Part shown: in pieces, positions 51,873 through 61,160 of the stretch
Numbering within the stretch: position 1 is the first letter of the stretch
Layout of the letters: each line of letters opens with the position of its first letter
Assembly (NCBI RefSeq): GCF_025460765.1
Contig: NZ_JAMWEG010000017.1
Location: 62,001-126,000 of the forward strand
From: Micromonospora sp. MA102
GTDB lineage: Bacteria > Actinomycetota > Actinomycetes > Mycobacteriales > Micromonosporaceae
DNA: 64,000 nucleotides
Reading direction: 5' to 3'
Translations under genes and position numbers: made by a program
The notes under the pieces: model-generated
Told to the model about the DNA's origin: nothing
The model's database searches: none
Seen by the model: the letters and a program-made list of their open reading frames with translations, nothing else

Positions 51873-53144
51873 ATGAGCGACCTCAACGTCATGATCATCG
51901 GCGGTGGCATCGGCGGCCTGTGCCTGGCTCAGGGCCTTCGCCGGGCCGGTGTCGCGGTGACCGTCTACGAGCGCACCCAGACCCGCACCGACTGGCTGCA
52001 GGGCTACCGCATCCACATCAACCCCCACGGCAGCCACGCGCTGCGCGCCTGCCTCCCGGCGGCGAACTGGCAGGCGTTCCTCGACACGGTCTCGGTCGAC
52101 GGCGGCGGCTTCGCGTTCACCACGGAGCAGCTCACCGACCTCGTGCGCCTCACCGCCGACGAGATCGTGCCCACCGGCGGTGCCGACGAACGCCACTACG
52201 GCGTGAGCCGGATCAGCCTCCGCGAGGTGCTGCTGACCGGCATGGCGGACGTGGTCCGCCCGGGCAAGGAGTTCACGCACTACGAGACAACGGCTGACGG
52301 CCGGGTCACCGCCCACTTCGCGGACGGCGGCAGCGCCACCGCCGACGTGCTGATCGGCGCCGACGGGGCCAACTCGCGCGTACGCGGCCAACTGCTGCCG
52401 CACGCGCGCCGGATCGACACCGGCATCGTGGCCGTCGCCGGCAAGCACCGCCTCGACGGTGCGACCCTGCCCCGCGTCCTGACCCACGACGCGAACCTGG
52501 TGATCCCGAAGGACCGCGGGTCCCTGTTCACCGCCGTATGGCATCCCGATCGGCGGGTCATCGTGCCCGACCGGGACACGCCCCGGGAGTTCCTGCTGGA
52601 CAACGCCGTGCCGTTCGTCCTGTGGGGCTACTCCGACGCGGCGACCACCTTCCCGGACGGCGTCGAGTCACTCCCCGGAGCGGACCTCCAGCGACTGGTG
52701 CTGGGCCGCACCGGTGGCTGGGCCCCCGCCCTGCGGGACCTGATCGCCGGCTCCGACCCGCGGGCCGTCAACGCCATCCGGATCCGCAGCGCCACGCCGG
52801 TCGACGCCTGGCGGACCACCTCGGTGACCCTCCTCGGCGACGCCATCCACAACATGACGCCGATGGCCGGAATCGGTGCCAACACCGCACTGCGCGACGC
52901 CGAACTGCTGTGCCGCCGGCTCACCGAGGTCGCTGCCGGCACGTCCGCCCTGCTGCCGGCGCTGCACGACTACGAGCGGCAGATGCTCGACTACGGCTTC
53001 GCCGCCGTGCGGCAGTCACTGCGTAACGCCCGCCAGGCCGGGTCGAGCAGCCGCCTCGGCCGGGCCGCCGTCCGCACCACGATGCGCGTCACCGGCGCGG
53101 TGCCGCCGTTGCGCCGCCGGATGGCCGCCCGGCTCGGCCGATGA
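51873..53144 (+). CDS. FAD-dependent monooxygenase (PHBH fold)
   Basis: A 423-residue class A flavin monooxygenase. GGGIGGL (about 10-16), the acidic YERTQTRTDW following strand 2, the DG motif GADGANSRVRG (about 163) and the GD motif LLGDAIHNMTPMAGIGANTA (about 325) are all present. It is shorter than MhpA-like proteins and lacks their thioredoxin-like tail. The start follows a weak ATCAGG site. Divergent TetR control suggests that it inactivates or modifies an aromatic or antibiotic-like compound; the tetracycline-degrading TetX group has the same fold. Substrate unknown. Confidence 0.85.
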   Translation: MSDLNVMIIGGGIGGLCLAQGLRRAGVAVTVYERTQTRTDWLQGYRIHINPHGSHALRACLPAANWQAFLDTVSVDGGGFAFTTEQLTDLVRLTADEIVPTGGADERHYGVSRISLREVLLTGMADVVRPGKEFTHYETTADGRVTAHFADGGSATADVLIGADGANSRVRGQLLPHARRIDTGIVAVAGKHRLDGATLPRVLTHDANLVIPKDRGSLFTAVWHPDRRVIVPDRDTPREFLLDNAVPFVLWGYSDAATTFPDGVESLPGADLQRLVLGRTGGWAPALRDLIAGSDPRAVNAIRIRSATPVDAWRTTSVTLLGDAIHNMTPMAGIGANTALRDAELLCRRLTEVAAGTSALLPALHDYERQMLDYGFAAVRQSLRNARQAGSSSRLGRAAVRTTMRVTGAVPPLRRRMAARLGR

Positions 53145-53196
53145 CGGGCCGTCCTCAGGCCCCGCGCGGCGCGGCGGCGATCGTCCCGGCCGGCGG

Positions 53197-53859
53197 TCAG
53201 GAGGTGCGCGGGGTCACCAGGCCTGACTCGTAGGCGAGGACGACGAGCTGGGCGCGGTCGCGGGCGTGGAGCTTGGTCATGGCGCGGTTGATGTGGGTCT
53301 TCGCGGTCATCGGGCTGATCACCATGGTGTCGGCGATCTGGTCGTTGGACAGGCCCCGCGCGAGCAGGGCGACGGCCTCGCGTTCGCGGTTGGTCAGTTC
53401 GTCCAGTCCCGCGTCGGAGCCGCTGGGCAGGGGTTGGCTGACGTACCTGTCGATCAGCTTGCGGGTGATCGACGGTGCCAGCAGCGCGTCGCCGCGGGCG
53501 GCGACGCGTACGGCGTGCAGGAGGTCCTCCGGCTGGATGTCCTTGACGAGGAAGCCGGCCGCGCCGGCACGCAGCGCGTGGAAGACGTACTCGTCCAGTC
53601 CGTAGTTGGTGAGGATGACGACGTGGACCCCGGCCAGGGCCGGATCCGCGGCGATGCGCCGGGTCGCCTCGACGCCGTCGACGACCGGCATCTGAATGTC
53701 GATGAGTGCGATGTCGGGCAGGTGCTTCCTGGCCAGCGCCACGGCCTCGCCGCCGTCGGCCGCCTCGGCCACCACCTCGATGTCGTCCTCGATGTCGAGG
53801 AGCGCGCGGAATCCACTGCGGATGAGCGGCTGGTCGTCGACCAGCAGGACACGGATCAC
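53197..53859 (-). CDS. NarL/LuxR-type response regulator
   Basis: A 220-residue response regulator. The receiver domain has the acidic pocket VLLVDDQPLIRSGF, the phosphoacceptor aspartate in ALIDIQMPVVDG (about 54) and the switch region VVILTNYG. The output domain is a LuxR helix-turn-helix, LTNREREAVALLARGLSNDQ and MTAKTHINRAMTKL. ATG 53859 overlaps the kinase stop by four bases. It is the partner of the upstream histidine kinase; targets are unknown. Confidence 0.9.
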   Translation of the reverse strand: MIRVLLVDDQPLIRSGFRALLDIEDDIEVVAEAADGGEAVALARKHLPDIALIDIQMPVVDGVEATRRIAADPALAGVHVVILTNYGLDEYVFHALRAGAAGFLVKDIQPEDLLHAVRVAARGDALLAPSITRKLIDRYVSQPLPSGSDAGLDELTNREREAVALLARGLSNDQIADTMVISPMTAKTHINRAMTKLHARDRAQLVVLAYESGLVTPRTS

Positions 53860-54971
53860 GAGAGCTGGTCCACGGGGAGTTCGGCCTGGACGGTGAAGCC
53901 ACCCTCGCGGCGCGGTGCCGCCGTCAGGTGACCGCCGAGGGCGGTGACCCGTTCGCGCATCCCGAGCAGCCCGACCCCGGGCGCCGGCGGGGTGTCCGAC
54001 GCGGTCCCGCCGTCGTCCTCGACCCGGATGAGCAGGGTGTCCGGCCGGTAGTCGATCCGGACGGAGGCGCTGGCGGCGGCGGCGTGACGGGCGACGTTGG
54101 TCAGCGACTCCTGGACGATCCGGTAAGCGGTGCGGTCCACCGCGGCCGGCAGGTCGCTCCGGCGTCCCTCGATCGTCAGCTTCGCGTCCAGGCCGGTCAT
54201 CCGGGCTCGTTGCACGAGTTCCGGAACCTGGTCGAGCCCACGGGGCGGGTTCCGGTCGTCGTCGCGCAGCACCTCCAGGGTCGCGCGCAGCTCCCGGGCG
54301 GCCTCGCGGCCGGCGTCCCGGATCGCCAGGAGGGCCTCCGGCGGCTGCTCGCCCCGCTTCTGGGCCAGGTGCACGGCGACCTCGGCCTGCACCTTGATGA
54401 CGGAGATCTGGTGGGTGAGCGAATCATGCAGCTCCCGCGCGATGTGCAGCCGCTCCTCGTCGGCGCGGCGCCGCGCGGTCTCCTCGCGCGTGCGCTCGGC
54501 CTCGTCCGCCCGCCGCTCGGCCTGCCGCAGCGCCTCACCGGCCGCTCCGGCGGCGATCAGCCAGGCCAGCTCCAGCGCGCCTCGGGCCTGCGCGAACGCC
54601 TCGCCCGTGTCGTGCAGGCCCGAGGCCATCGCGGCGAGGGGGAGGGCGCCCAGCATGATCACGCTCGCCGCCACCGTGACGGTACGGTGTCCCGCGCGCA
54701 CCGCGCCGTAGACCGCGAACAGGTACGCGACCGCCGGCACGTCGAAACCGGCCGCCTGGTGACCCACCGCGCACAGCCCGGTGACGGCCATCACGGCAAC
54801 CGGAGCGCGACGGCGCGCGACCAGCGCCAGGCCGCCGGCCGCCAGCAGCGCGTACCCCGGCAGGTCGAGGCTCGTGGCGGACCGCTGCCCGGACAGGCCG
54901 GTGACCAGCAGGATCGCCGCCACGCCGACGGCGACCACCGAGTCGCTGACACCGATCCGTCCCCTACCCAT
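53856..54971 (-). CDS. Two-component sensor histidine kinase
   Basis: A 371-residue membrane kinase. Four to five N-terminal membrane helices (residues about 10-150) are followed by a charged linker (RRADEAERTREETARRRADE), the HisKA_3 phosphoacceptor region LHIARELHDSLTHQISVIKV (His about 180) and the ATPase motif ESLTNVARHAAAASASVRI with GVGLLGMRERV. There is no ribosome site; TAGGGT lies six bases before the ATG. No extracellular sensor domain is seen, so stimulus detection probably occurs in the membrane. Coupled to the downstream response regulator. Confidence 0.9.
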   Translation of the reverse strand: MGRGRIGVSDSVVAVGVAAILLVTGLSGQRSATSLDLPGYALLAAGGLALVARRRAPVAVMAVTGLCAVGHQAAGFDVPAVAYLFAVYGAVRAGHRTVTVAASVIMLGALPLAAMASGLHDTGEAFAQARGALELAWLIAAGAAGEALRQAERRADEAERTREETARRRADEERLHIARELHDSLTHQISVIKVQAEVAVHLAQKRGEQPPEALLAIRDAGREAARELRATLEVLRDDDRNPPRGLDQVPELVQRARMTGLDAKLTIEGRRSDLPAAVDRTAYRIVQESLTNVARHAAAASASVRIDYRPDTLLIRVEDDGGTASDTPPAPGVGLLGMRERVTALGGHLTAAPRREGGFTVQAELPVDQLS

Positions 54972-54977
54972 GCGCGC

Positions 54978-54983
54978 ACCCTA
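54978..54983 (-). promoter_or_regulatory. Likely leaderless -10 element of the kinase operon
   Basis: TAGGGT on the minus strand, separated from the kinase ATG by six bases. Same geometry as the TAGGAT before the TetR gene at 51.8 kb. No clear -35 found. Confidence 0.4.
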
Positions 54984-55187
54984 ACCGCCTGTCCGCCCCG
55001 GCGACTCCTGCGTGCGGACGATCGGTCGGCTACCGCGGCCGCGGTACCGGGCCGCGTTCTGCGACATCCGTGGCAGCCGGATGCGCCGCCCGCGGCAGTG
55101 TGAAGTGCCCGCGCCGGCAGGACGACAGGTGGTGGGCCGGCGGACAGGATCAGACACGTCCGGTCGTCGGAGGAGAAGGAGCACCCC

Positions 55188-55595
55188 ATGGACACCCGTC
55201 ACCTGGTCGCCGCCGTGCCCGGAGGGCTCGGGCCCGCCACACCGGCGGCCGCGTACGTCTCGGCCCAGTCGGCCGTCGATCCCTACACCCTGACCACCGG
55301 GCGGCTCGTGGGCACCGTGGCCGTGCTGGTGGCGCTGGCCGGCGTGGTCGTCGGCGGGCTGGCTCTGGCCCGCTCCGCCGGCCGGATCGGCACGGGCAAC
55401 GGCCGGCGAGGAGCCCTCGTGGCCCTGGTGGCCGGGCTGACCGGCATGCTCACCGGCGGGCTGGTGGTGGCCGCCGCCGAGGGCGGTCCCGGCACCGGGT
55501 ACGGAATCGTCGGCGGTTTCGCGGCCCTGGCGATCGGCCTGATCGCCGCGGTCCTCGGTTGGCTGGCTCTGACCCGCTCCCGCCGTACCGTCTGA
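55188..55595 (+). CDS. Small membrane protein (DUF6223-like)
   Basis: A 135-residue protein with three hydrophobic helices: TGRLVGTVAVLVALAGVVVG, GALVALVAGLTGMLTGGLVV and IVGGFAALAIGLIAAVLGWL, plus a short N-terminal part possibly acting as a signal. Two purine-rich ribosome sites (GGAGGAGAAGGAG) precede the ATG. It resembles the DUF6223 family, function unknown. Divergent from the two-component genes and only 52 bases before the Na+/H+ antiporter gene, so it may be regulated by the former and cotranscribed with the latter. Confidence 0.65.
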   Translation: MDTRHLVAAVPGGLGPATPAAAYVSAQSAVDPYTLTTGRLVGTVAVLVALAGVVVGGLALARSAGRIGTGNGRRGALVALVAGLTGMLTGGLVVAAAEGGPGTGYGIVGGFAALAIGLIAAVLGWLALTRSRRTV

Positions 55596-55647
55596 CCCCG
55601 GGGTCCGCCGCTGCCGGGGCCTGATGGCCTTCGGGGAGAATGAGGGG

Positions 55648-57321
55648 GTGAGTCCCGAAAGCCTGTTGTTGTTCGTCCTGGCCGCCGTCGCGGTCATCGT
55701 CTTCGCGCGGTGGCTGGCCTCGCGCACCGGCCTGCCCGCGGCGGCGCTCCTGACGCTGATCGGCATCCTCTACGCGCTCCTACCGGGACCGAACATCACG
55801 CTGGACCCGCACGTCGTGCTGACCGTCGTCCTGCCACCGCTGCTGTACAGCGCGGCGCTCGACTCGTCACTGCTGGCGATCCGCAAGAACATGCGCATCG
55901 TGGTCAGTCTCTCGGTGGTCCTGGTGCTCGTGACCGCGTTGGCCATCGGGTTCGGGTTCCACCTGTTCGTCGCCGGAGCGACCCTGGCCGCCGGTGTCGC
56001 GGTCGGCGCGGCCGTCGCGCCGCCCGACCCGGTGGCGGCGCTCGCGGTGGGCCGGCGGGTGAATCTGCCACCGAAGCTGGTCACCATCATCCAGGGCGAG
56101 GGGCTGCTCAACGACGCCACCGCGTTGACGATCCTCAGCGTGGCGGTGACCGCCGCCGTCAGCGGCACCTTCTCCTTCGCCGCGGCCGCCGGACAGTTCG
56201 TCGTCGCGGCGGCCGGCGGGATCGTGGTCGGCGCCGCGGTCGCGTGGGGCGTTCGCCTGGCGCGGCCGTTGACCAGGGATCCGCTGCTGTCCAACGCGGT
56301 CTCGCTCGCCACCCCGTTCGTGGCCTTCCTGCTCGGCGAGGAACTGCACGTGTCGGGGGTCCTCGCGGTGGTGGTCGCGGGGCTGATCGTCGGGCACCAC
56401 ACGCCCCGGCTCGCCTCCGGCGCCAGCCGGCTCCAGACGAGCGCGGTGTGGCGGCTTGTCGACTTCCTGCTCGAGGGGTTCGTCTTCCTCCTGATCGGCC
56501 AGCAGTTGCCTCAGGTCGTGCAGGGGCTGCGGCAGTACAGCACCGCCACGATCGTCATCGCGGTGGCGGTCTCGGTCGGCGTGGTGCTGCTCCTGCGCCC
56601 GTTGTGGCTGGTCCTGAACGAGTTGCTGCCCCGCTGGATGCACACCCGCCTCGGCGCGGCCGCCGAGTACGACGACGACACCGCCGGGTCCGCCCGCCGC
56701 GCCGTCCGGGAGGCACGCAACGCCCGGCGGCTGACCGGCCGTGAGGTCGCGGCGCTCAGCTGGTCCGGTACGCGCGGCGTCATCACCCTCGCCGCGATCT
56801 TCACCCTGCCGATGGTGACTGACAGCGGAGCACCCTTCCCGGACCGGGACCTGCTGTTGTTCTGCGCCTTCGTCGTCGTGCTCGTGACGCTGGTCGGTCA
56901 GGGGCTCACGTTCGCGCCGCTGGTGCGCGCGTTGGGGCTGCGTGCCGACGAGGCGGACCAGATCCGGGTCCGGAACGAGGCACGGTCGGCGTCCGTCGAG
57001 GCCGCTCTGGCCCGGCTCGCGGAGGTCGCCGCCGAGGAGCCGGAGTACGCCGACGCCGTCGAGTCGATGCGCGCGCAACTGCACAGCCGGCTGATCCGCT
57101 ACCGCGACCGTCTCGACCTGCTCCAGGCGGCCGACGTGTCCGAGGTGCCGGTCTCACCGCAGTACGAGGCGGCGCTGCGCATCCGCCGGGCCGCGATCGA
57201 TGCGCAGCGCGAGGAGCTGTTGCGCTGGCGGGACGCCGGCCAGCTGCCGGACGAGGGGCTGCGCGTCCTGGAACGCGAGCTGGATCTCGAAGAGCTGCGC
57301 CTTCCCGCCCGGGCGCCGTGA
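55648..57321 (+). CDS. CPA1-family Na+/H+ antiporter
   Basis: A 557-residue monovalent cation/proton antiporter with about twelve membrane helices. Core motifs are VAPPDPVAALAV and EGLLNDATALT, the family's ion-binding region, and WSGTRGVITLAAIFTLP. A cytoplasmic C-terminal tail of about 110 residues is charged and helical (RVRNEARSASVEAALARLAE). GTG 55648 has GGGGAG at usable spacing; an ATG eight codons earlier is the alternative. Role in sodium extrusion or pH homeostasis. Confidence 0.9.
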   Translation: MSPESLLLFVLAAVAVIVFARWLASRTGLPAAALLTLIGILYALLPGPNITLDPHVVLTVVLPPLLYSAALDSSLLAIRKNMRIVVSLSVVLVLVTALAIGFGFHLFVAGATLAAGVAVGAAVAPPDPVAALAVGRRVNLPPKLVTIIQGEGLLNDATALTILSVAVTAAVSGTFSFAAAAGQFVVAAAGGIVVGAAVAWGVRLARPLTRDPLLSNAVSLATPFVAFLLGEELHVSGVLAVVVAGLIVGHHTPRLASGASRLQTSAVWRLVDFLLEGFVFLLIGQQLPQVVQGLRQYSTATIVIAVAVSVGVVLLLRPLWLVLNELLPRWMHTRLGAAAEYDDDTAGSARRAVREARNARRLTGREVAALSWSGTRGVITLAAIFTLPMVTDSGAPFPDRDLLLFCAFVVVLVTLVGQGLTFAPLVRALGLRADEADQIRVRNEARSASVEAALARLAEVAAEEPEYADAVESMRAQLHSRLIRYRDRLDLLQAADVSEVPVSPQYEAALRIRRAAIDAQREELLRWRDAGQLPDEGLRVLERELDLEELRLPARAP

Positions 57322-57376
57322 GAGCCCCGATACGTTGACCATCGGCGGTCCACCTGCCCAGCGGAGGAGTGCGTAC

Positions 57377-58936
57377 GTGGTGACGACACCTGCGGCCGGC
57401 AGCGGCTCGGGCCAGGCGGACAGTGACCCGACCGTGACGAGCGTCGGTTTTCGTTCCGATCGTGGCCCGGTGCTCGCCGCGATCATGCTCAGCACGGGCC
57501 TGGTCGCGCTGGACTCCACGATCATCGCCACCGCGGTGCCGTCGATCGTGCGGGACCTCGGTGGCTTCTCGCAGTTTCCGTGGCTGTTCTCGATCTACCT
57601 GCTCACCCAGGCGGTCACGGTGCCGATCTACGGCAAGTTCGCCGATTCGCTGGGGCGTCGGCCCGTGATGTTCTTCGGCATCGCGCTGTTCCTGCTCGGC
57701 TCGATCCTGTGCGGTGTCGCGTGGAGCATGCCCGCGCTGATCGTCGCGCGCGCCGTCCAGGGCATCGGGGCGGGCGCGGTGCAGCCCATGAGCATGACGA
57801 TCGTCGGCGACCTCTACACGGTGGTGGAACGGGCGCGGGTGCAGGGCTACCTGGCCAGCGTCTGGGGCATCTCCGCGGTGCTGGGCCCGACCCTCGGCGG
57901 CGTCTTCTCCGAGTACCTGTCGTGGCGGTGGATCTTCTACATCAACCTGCCGCTCGGCGCGGTGGCGGCGTGGACGCTCGCCCGTCACTTCACCGAACGG
58001 ATCACCCGCAAGAGGCACCGGGTGGACTACGCGGGCGCCGCCCTGCTCACCGTCGGATTCGGGCTCCTCATCCTCGGGCTTCTCCAGGGTGGCGTGGCCT
58101 GGCCCTGGGCGTCCGTCCAGAGCGTGGCGATCCTCGGGACCGGTGTCGTCGCGCTCGCCGCGTTCGTCGGCGTGGAGCGTCGCGCCGCCGAGCCGGTGCT
58201 GCCGCTGTGGGTGTTCGGCCGCCGCGTGCTCGCCGGAGGCAGTCTCACCGCGCTGTGCGTCGGGGCGCTCACCATCGGCCTGAGTTCGTACCTGCCCACC
58301 TACGCCCAGGGCGTGCTCGGCACCAGCGCGCTGGTGGCCGGGTTCGCGCTCGCGGCGCTGTCGGTCGGCTGGCCGCTGGCGGCCAGCCTCGCCGGGCGGG
58401 TCTACCTGCGGATCGGCTTCCGTGACACGGCCCTCATCGGCGGCGTCTTCGTGGTCGGCGGCGCGGCTCTGACCACGCTGCTCGGGCCGGACTCGACGGT
58501 GCCGGCGGCCGCCGCAGCGGCCTTCGTGCTCGGTGTCGGGCTCGGGCTGACCGCCAGCCCGACCCTGGTCGCCGTGCAGTCCGTGGTCGGCTGGGACCGC
58601 CGCGGCGTGGTCACCGGCGCCAACATGTTCAGCCGGTCACTGGGCAGCGCGGTCGGCGCCGCCGTCTTCGGGGCGATCGCCAACGCCACCCTTGCCGACC
58701 GTTTCGCGCATCCGCCGGCGGAGATCGCCGCCCGGTTGCCCGCGCACGTGGACGCCACGAGCCTCGTGCTGGGCGGGCACAGCCAGGCCGCCGAGCCGGC
58801 CGTGGCCGACTACGTCCGCGCGTCGCTGTACCACGCGACACACCACGTCTTCATCGCGCTGGCCGTGCTGGCGGTGCTCGGCCTGGGCGCGTTGGCGCTG
58901 ATGCCGCGCCGCAGCGACCAGCTCACCTTCGAGTAG
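57377..58936 (+). CDS. MFS drug exporter, DHA2 (EmrB/QacA) family
   Basis: A 519-residue transporter with fourteen predicted membrane helices. Motif C is recognisable in WGISAVLGPTLGGVFSEYLS WRWIFYINLP, and motif A as GKFADSLGRRPV. It begins at tandem GTG codons (57377/57380) behind GGAGGAG. Proton-driven export of toxic compounds is the family role; the substrate is unknown. A long N-terminal frame extension overlaps the antiporter gene and is rejected. Confidence 0.9.
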   Translation: MVTTPAAGSGSGQADSDPTVTSVGFRSDRGPVLAAIMLSTGLVALDSTIIATAVPSIVRDLGGFSQFPWLFSIYLLTQAVTVPIYGKFADSLGRRPVMFFGIALFLLGSILCGVAWSMPALIVARAVQGIGAGAVQPMSMTIVGDLYTVVERARVQGYLASVWGISAVLGPTLGGVFSEYLSWRWIFYINLPLGAVAAWTLARHFTERITRKRHRVDYAGAALLTVGFGLLILGLLQGGVAWPWASVQSVAILGTGVVALAAFVGVERRAAEPVLPLWVFGRRVLAGGSLTALCVGALTIGLSSYLPTYAQGVLGTSALVAGFALAALSVGWPLAASLAGRVYLRIGFRDTALIGGVFVVGGAALTTLLGPDSTVPAAAAAAFVLGVGLGLTASPTLVAVQSVVGWDRRGVVTGANMFSRSLGSAVGAAVFGAIANATLADRFAHPPAEIAARLPAHVDATSLVLGGHSQAAEPAVADYVRASLYHATHHVFIALAVLAVLGLGALALMPRRSDQLTFE

Positions 58937-59018
58937 CTACCCACCGGCGGGACGGGCGTGGGGGCCGTCCTCCCGCACGACGAGGCGCAACCAGCTCTCG
59001 GCGCGGCCGCGCGGCGGT

Positions 59019-59030
59019 GGGGGGGGGGGG
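59019..59030. repeat. Run of twelve G
   Basis: A G12 homopolymer lies in the 131-base gap between the convergent MFS and xylanase genes, within a short GC-rich stretch that includes a NotI site. Length may vary biologically or be an assembly error. Confidence 0.9.
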
Positions 59031-59067
59031 CGGGTGTCGCCGCCACACCGCGATCGGCGCCCCGGGG

Positions 59068-60546
59068 TCAGTTCAGGCTGAATCGCTGGTTGGCCTGCCC
59101 GTTGCAGTCGTAGATCTGGACCTGCTGGCCGTTGCCGGTCCCCCACACGTCCAGGCAACGTCCGGACTGCACACCGGTGATGGTGCCGTTGGAGTTGACG
59201 TTCCACTGCTGGTTGGCCTGCCCGTTGCAGCTGTAGATCTGCACGGCCGAGGCGTTGCCGGATCCCGCGGCGTCCAGGCACTTGCTGCCGTACACGGTCA
59301 GCTGCTTGCTCGACGTGAGCGTCCACGCCTGGTTGGCCTGGCCGTTGCAGTCGTAGAGCTGCACCCGCGTGCCGTTGTTCTGCGACGCGTTCGGCACGTC
59401 GATGCACCTGCCGGACTGGGCGCCGACGATCCGGTTCGCCCCGCCCGGTGGGACCGACGGCGACGGGGAACCGGTGCCGCCGGTCGAGGTCGGCGAGGAG
59501 GTGGGGCCGGCGGCGTTGAGGGCATTGAGCACCGAGGTGTACGCGGCCTTCTTGTTGCCGCCACCGTCGAACAGCAGCGGGTTCTCACTGGAGCGCCAGG
59601 AGTCGCTGTCCCGTACGCCCCACACGGTGATGCCGACGCAGCGCGGCACGTTCATGCAGGCCTGGGTCAGCCCGGCGTACTGCGAGGTCGACGCGTTGGT
59701 GACGTCGACCTCGGTCAGGGCCACGTCCACACCGAGGGCAGCGAAGCTCGACAGCGTGGTCTGGAAGTTGCCCGGTAGCGAGCTGCCACCGGTGAAGTGG
59801 GTCTGCAGGCCCACGCAGTCGATCGGCACGCCCCGGGACTTGAAGTCCCGGATCATGTTGTAGACGCCCTGCGTCTTGCCGTAGGACCAGTTCTCGATGT
59901 TGTAGTCGTTGTAGCAGAGCCTGGTCGAGGGGTCGGCGTTGCGCGCGGTGCGGAACGCCACCTCGATCCAGTCGTTGCCGGTGGACTGCAGGTTGGACTG
60001 CCGCCGGCTGCCGTCCTCGTTGAAGGCCTCGTTGACGACGTCCCAGTAGGCGAGCTTGCCCTTGTAGTGGGCCATCACGCCGTTGATGTGATCGATCATC
60101 GCCTGGCGCAGGCTGCTGCCGCCGAGGCTCTGCATCCAGCCCGGCTGCTGGGCGTGCCACGCGAGGGTGTGGCCGCGGACCTTCATGCCGCGCTGGGTCG
60201 CCCAGTTGTAGATCTGGTCGCCGGAACTGAAGTTGAACTGGCCACGCTGGGGCTCCGTGGCGTCCGGCTTCATCTCGTTCTCGGCCGTCACCATGTTGAA
60301 CTCGCGCCCGGCGATCGTGGTGTAGGTCGAATCACCGAGCCGGCCCGCCGCGATGGCCGTGCCGAAGTACCGGCCGGACTGCGCGGCCGCCGCACCCAGG
60401 GTGCTCGCCGCGGCGTTCGCATCCGGCATCACCACCATGACACCCATTGCCGCGACGGCGGCAACGGCACCGCTTGCCAGCAGCCGGATCCGCAGCAATC
60501 GGCTCCTCGATGAGCCGGCGGAGGGGACGGGAGAGCTGCTTGCCAC
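59068..60546 (-). CDS. Secreted GH10 endo-1,4-beta-xylanase with CBM13
   Basis: A 492-residue xylanase. A signal peptide ends PDANAAA near 45. The GH10 barrel (about 48-350) carries MKPDATEPQRGQFNFSSGD, HTLAWHAQQPGWM, the acid/base glutamate in WDVVNEAFNED (about 171) and the nucleophile in ALTEVDVTNAST (about 277). A Ser/Thr/Pro-rich linker leads to a ricin-type CBM13 (about 365-492) with three repeats, each ending in CNGQANQxW. GTG 60546 is preceded by GAGGAGG and is chosen over longer frames. It initiates xylan depolymerisation; the divergent arabinofuranosidase and GH43 enzymes complete it. Confidence 0.95.
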   Translation of the reverse strand: MASSSPVPSAGSSRSRLLRIRLLASGAVAAVAAMGVMVVMPDANAAASTLGAAAAQSGRYFGTAIAAGRLGDSTYTTIAGREFNMVTAENEMKPDATEPQRGQFNFSSGDQIYNWATQRGMKVRGHTLAWHAQQPGWMQSLGGSSLRQAMIDHINGVMAHYKGKLAYWDVVNEAFNEDGSRRQSNLQSTGNDWIEVAFRTARNADPSTRLCYNDYNIENWSYGKTQGVYNMIRDFKSRGVPIDCVGLQTHFTGGSSLPGNFQTTLSSFAALGVDVALTEVDVTNASTSQYAGLTQACMNVPRCVGITVWGVRDSDSWRSSENPLLFDGGGNKKAAYTSVLNALNAAGPTSSPTSTGGTGSPSPSVPPGGANRIVGAQSGRCIDVPNASQNNGTRVQLYDCNGQANQAWTLTSSKQLTVYGSKCLDAAGSGNASAVQIYSCNGQANQQWNVNSNGTITGVQSGRCLDVWGTGNGQQVQIYDCNGQANQRFSLN

Positions 60547-60710
60547 GATTGCCTCCTCTTCGGTTGTGCGTCCCGGCCGTCGGGCCCTGTATGGGTGGCG
60601 GTCGCAGCCCGGCATGCGGGCGAGGGCCGTCGGTCGATCGCACAACCCGGACAAAGTAACGATGGGCTTCAATCCACGTCATGCTGGCACGGCGACCCCG
60701 TTGGAACAAC

Positions 60711-60731
60711 ATCTTCCGGAAATCTTCCGGA
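60711..60731. repeat. Tandem ATCTTCCGGA repeat upstream of the xylanase gene
   Basis: ATCTTCCGGA occurs at 60711-60720 and 60722-60731, 11 bases apart, about 170 bases before the xylanase start. Each unit contains the palindrome TCCGGA, and the phasing of one helical turn could suit a bound regulator. Nothing else is recognised between 60547 and 60940. Confidence 0.35.
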
Positions 60732-60943
60732 GGGCGTCGTTCGTGGAGTGGCTCCTCGGCTCAATGGGACACCCCGTCTACCTGCGTCTTTGGGTCAGCC
60801 GATGATCCAGGACCCGCGTCTCACTCGGCGCGTCATGAGTCCGGTGGCCGTGGCGGGGGAGCGTTGGCCCGAAATTTCCGGGCACGGCACGAGAATCATC
60901 GGCTCCGGACCGTAGTGGAGTGCCGGCAGGCAAGTGTTACCAC

Positions 60944-60972
60944 TTGACGAACGGGATGTTATCGCTCACAGT
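60944..60972 (+). promoter_or_regulatory. Predicted promoter and LacI-type operator upstream of the GH62 gene
   Basis: TTGACG (60944-60949) and CACAGT (60967-60972) are 17 bases apart. TGTTATCGCTCACA (60957-60970) overlaps the -10 and matches the palindromic consensus TGTTAnCGnTAACA at all but two positions. Confidence 0.45.
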
Positions 60973-61065
60973 CGATGGACAAGGACGGCGACGCGTGTGG
61001 CTCACCGGGCAAGCCCAGTTCGCCGGCTCCCTGGATCAGGCGTTGGTCAGGGCATGCGTCCAGGC

Positions 61066-61079
61066 TGTTAGCGCTAACA
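61066..61079. promoter_or_regulatory. LacI-type operator palindrome
   Basis: TGTTAGCGCTAACA, a perfect 14-base palindrome, 82 bases before the GH62 start. LacI-family regulators of plant-polymer genes in actinomycetes bind sites of this form. Confidence 0.6.
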
Positions 61080-61160
61080 CTGCCGGCGCGGGGTCCGGCC
61101 ATGCGTCGCAGTGCCCATTTCCAGGCGGACCGTTCGGCTCTTGGTCAATGAAGGAGGATC

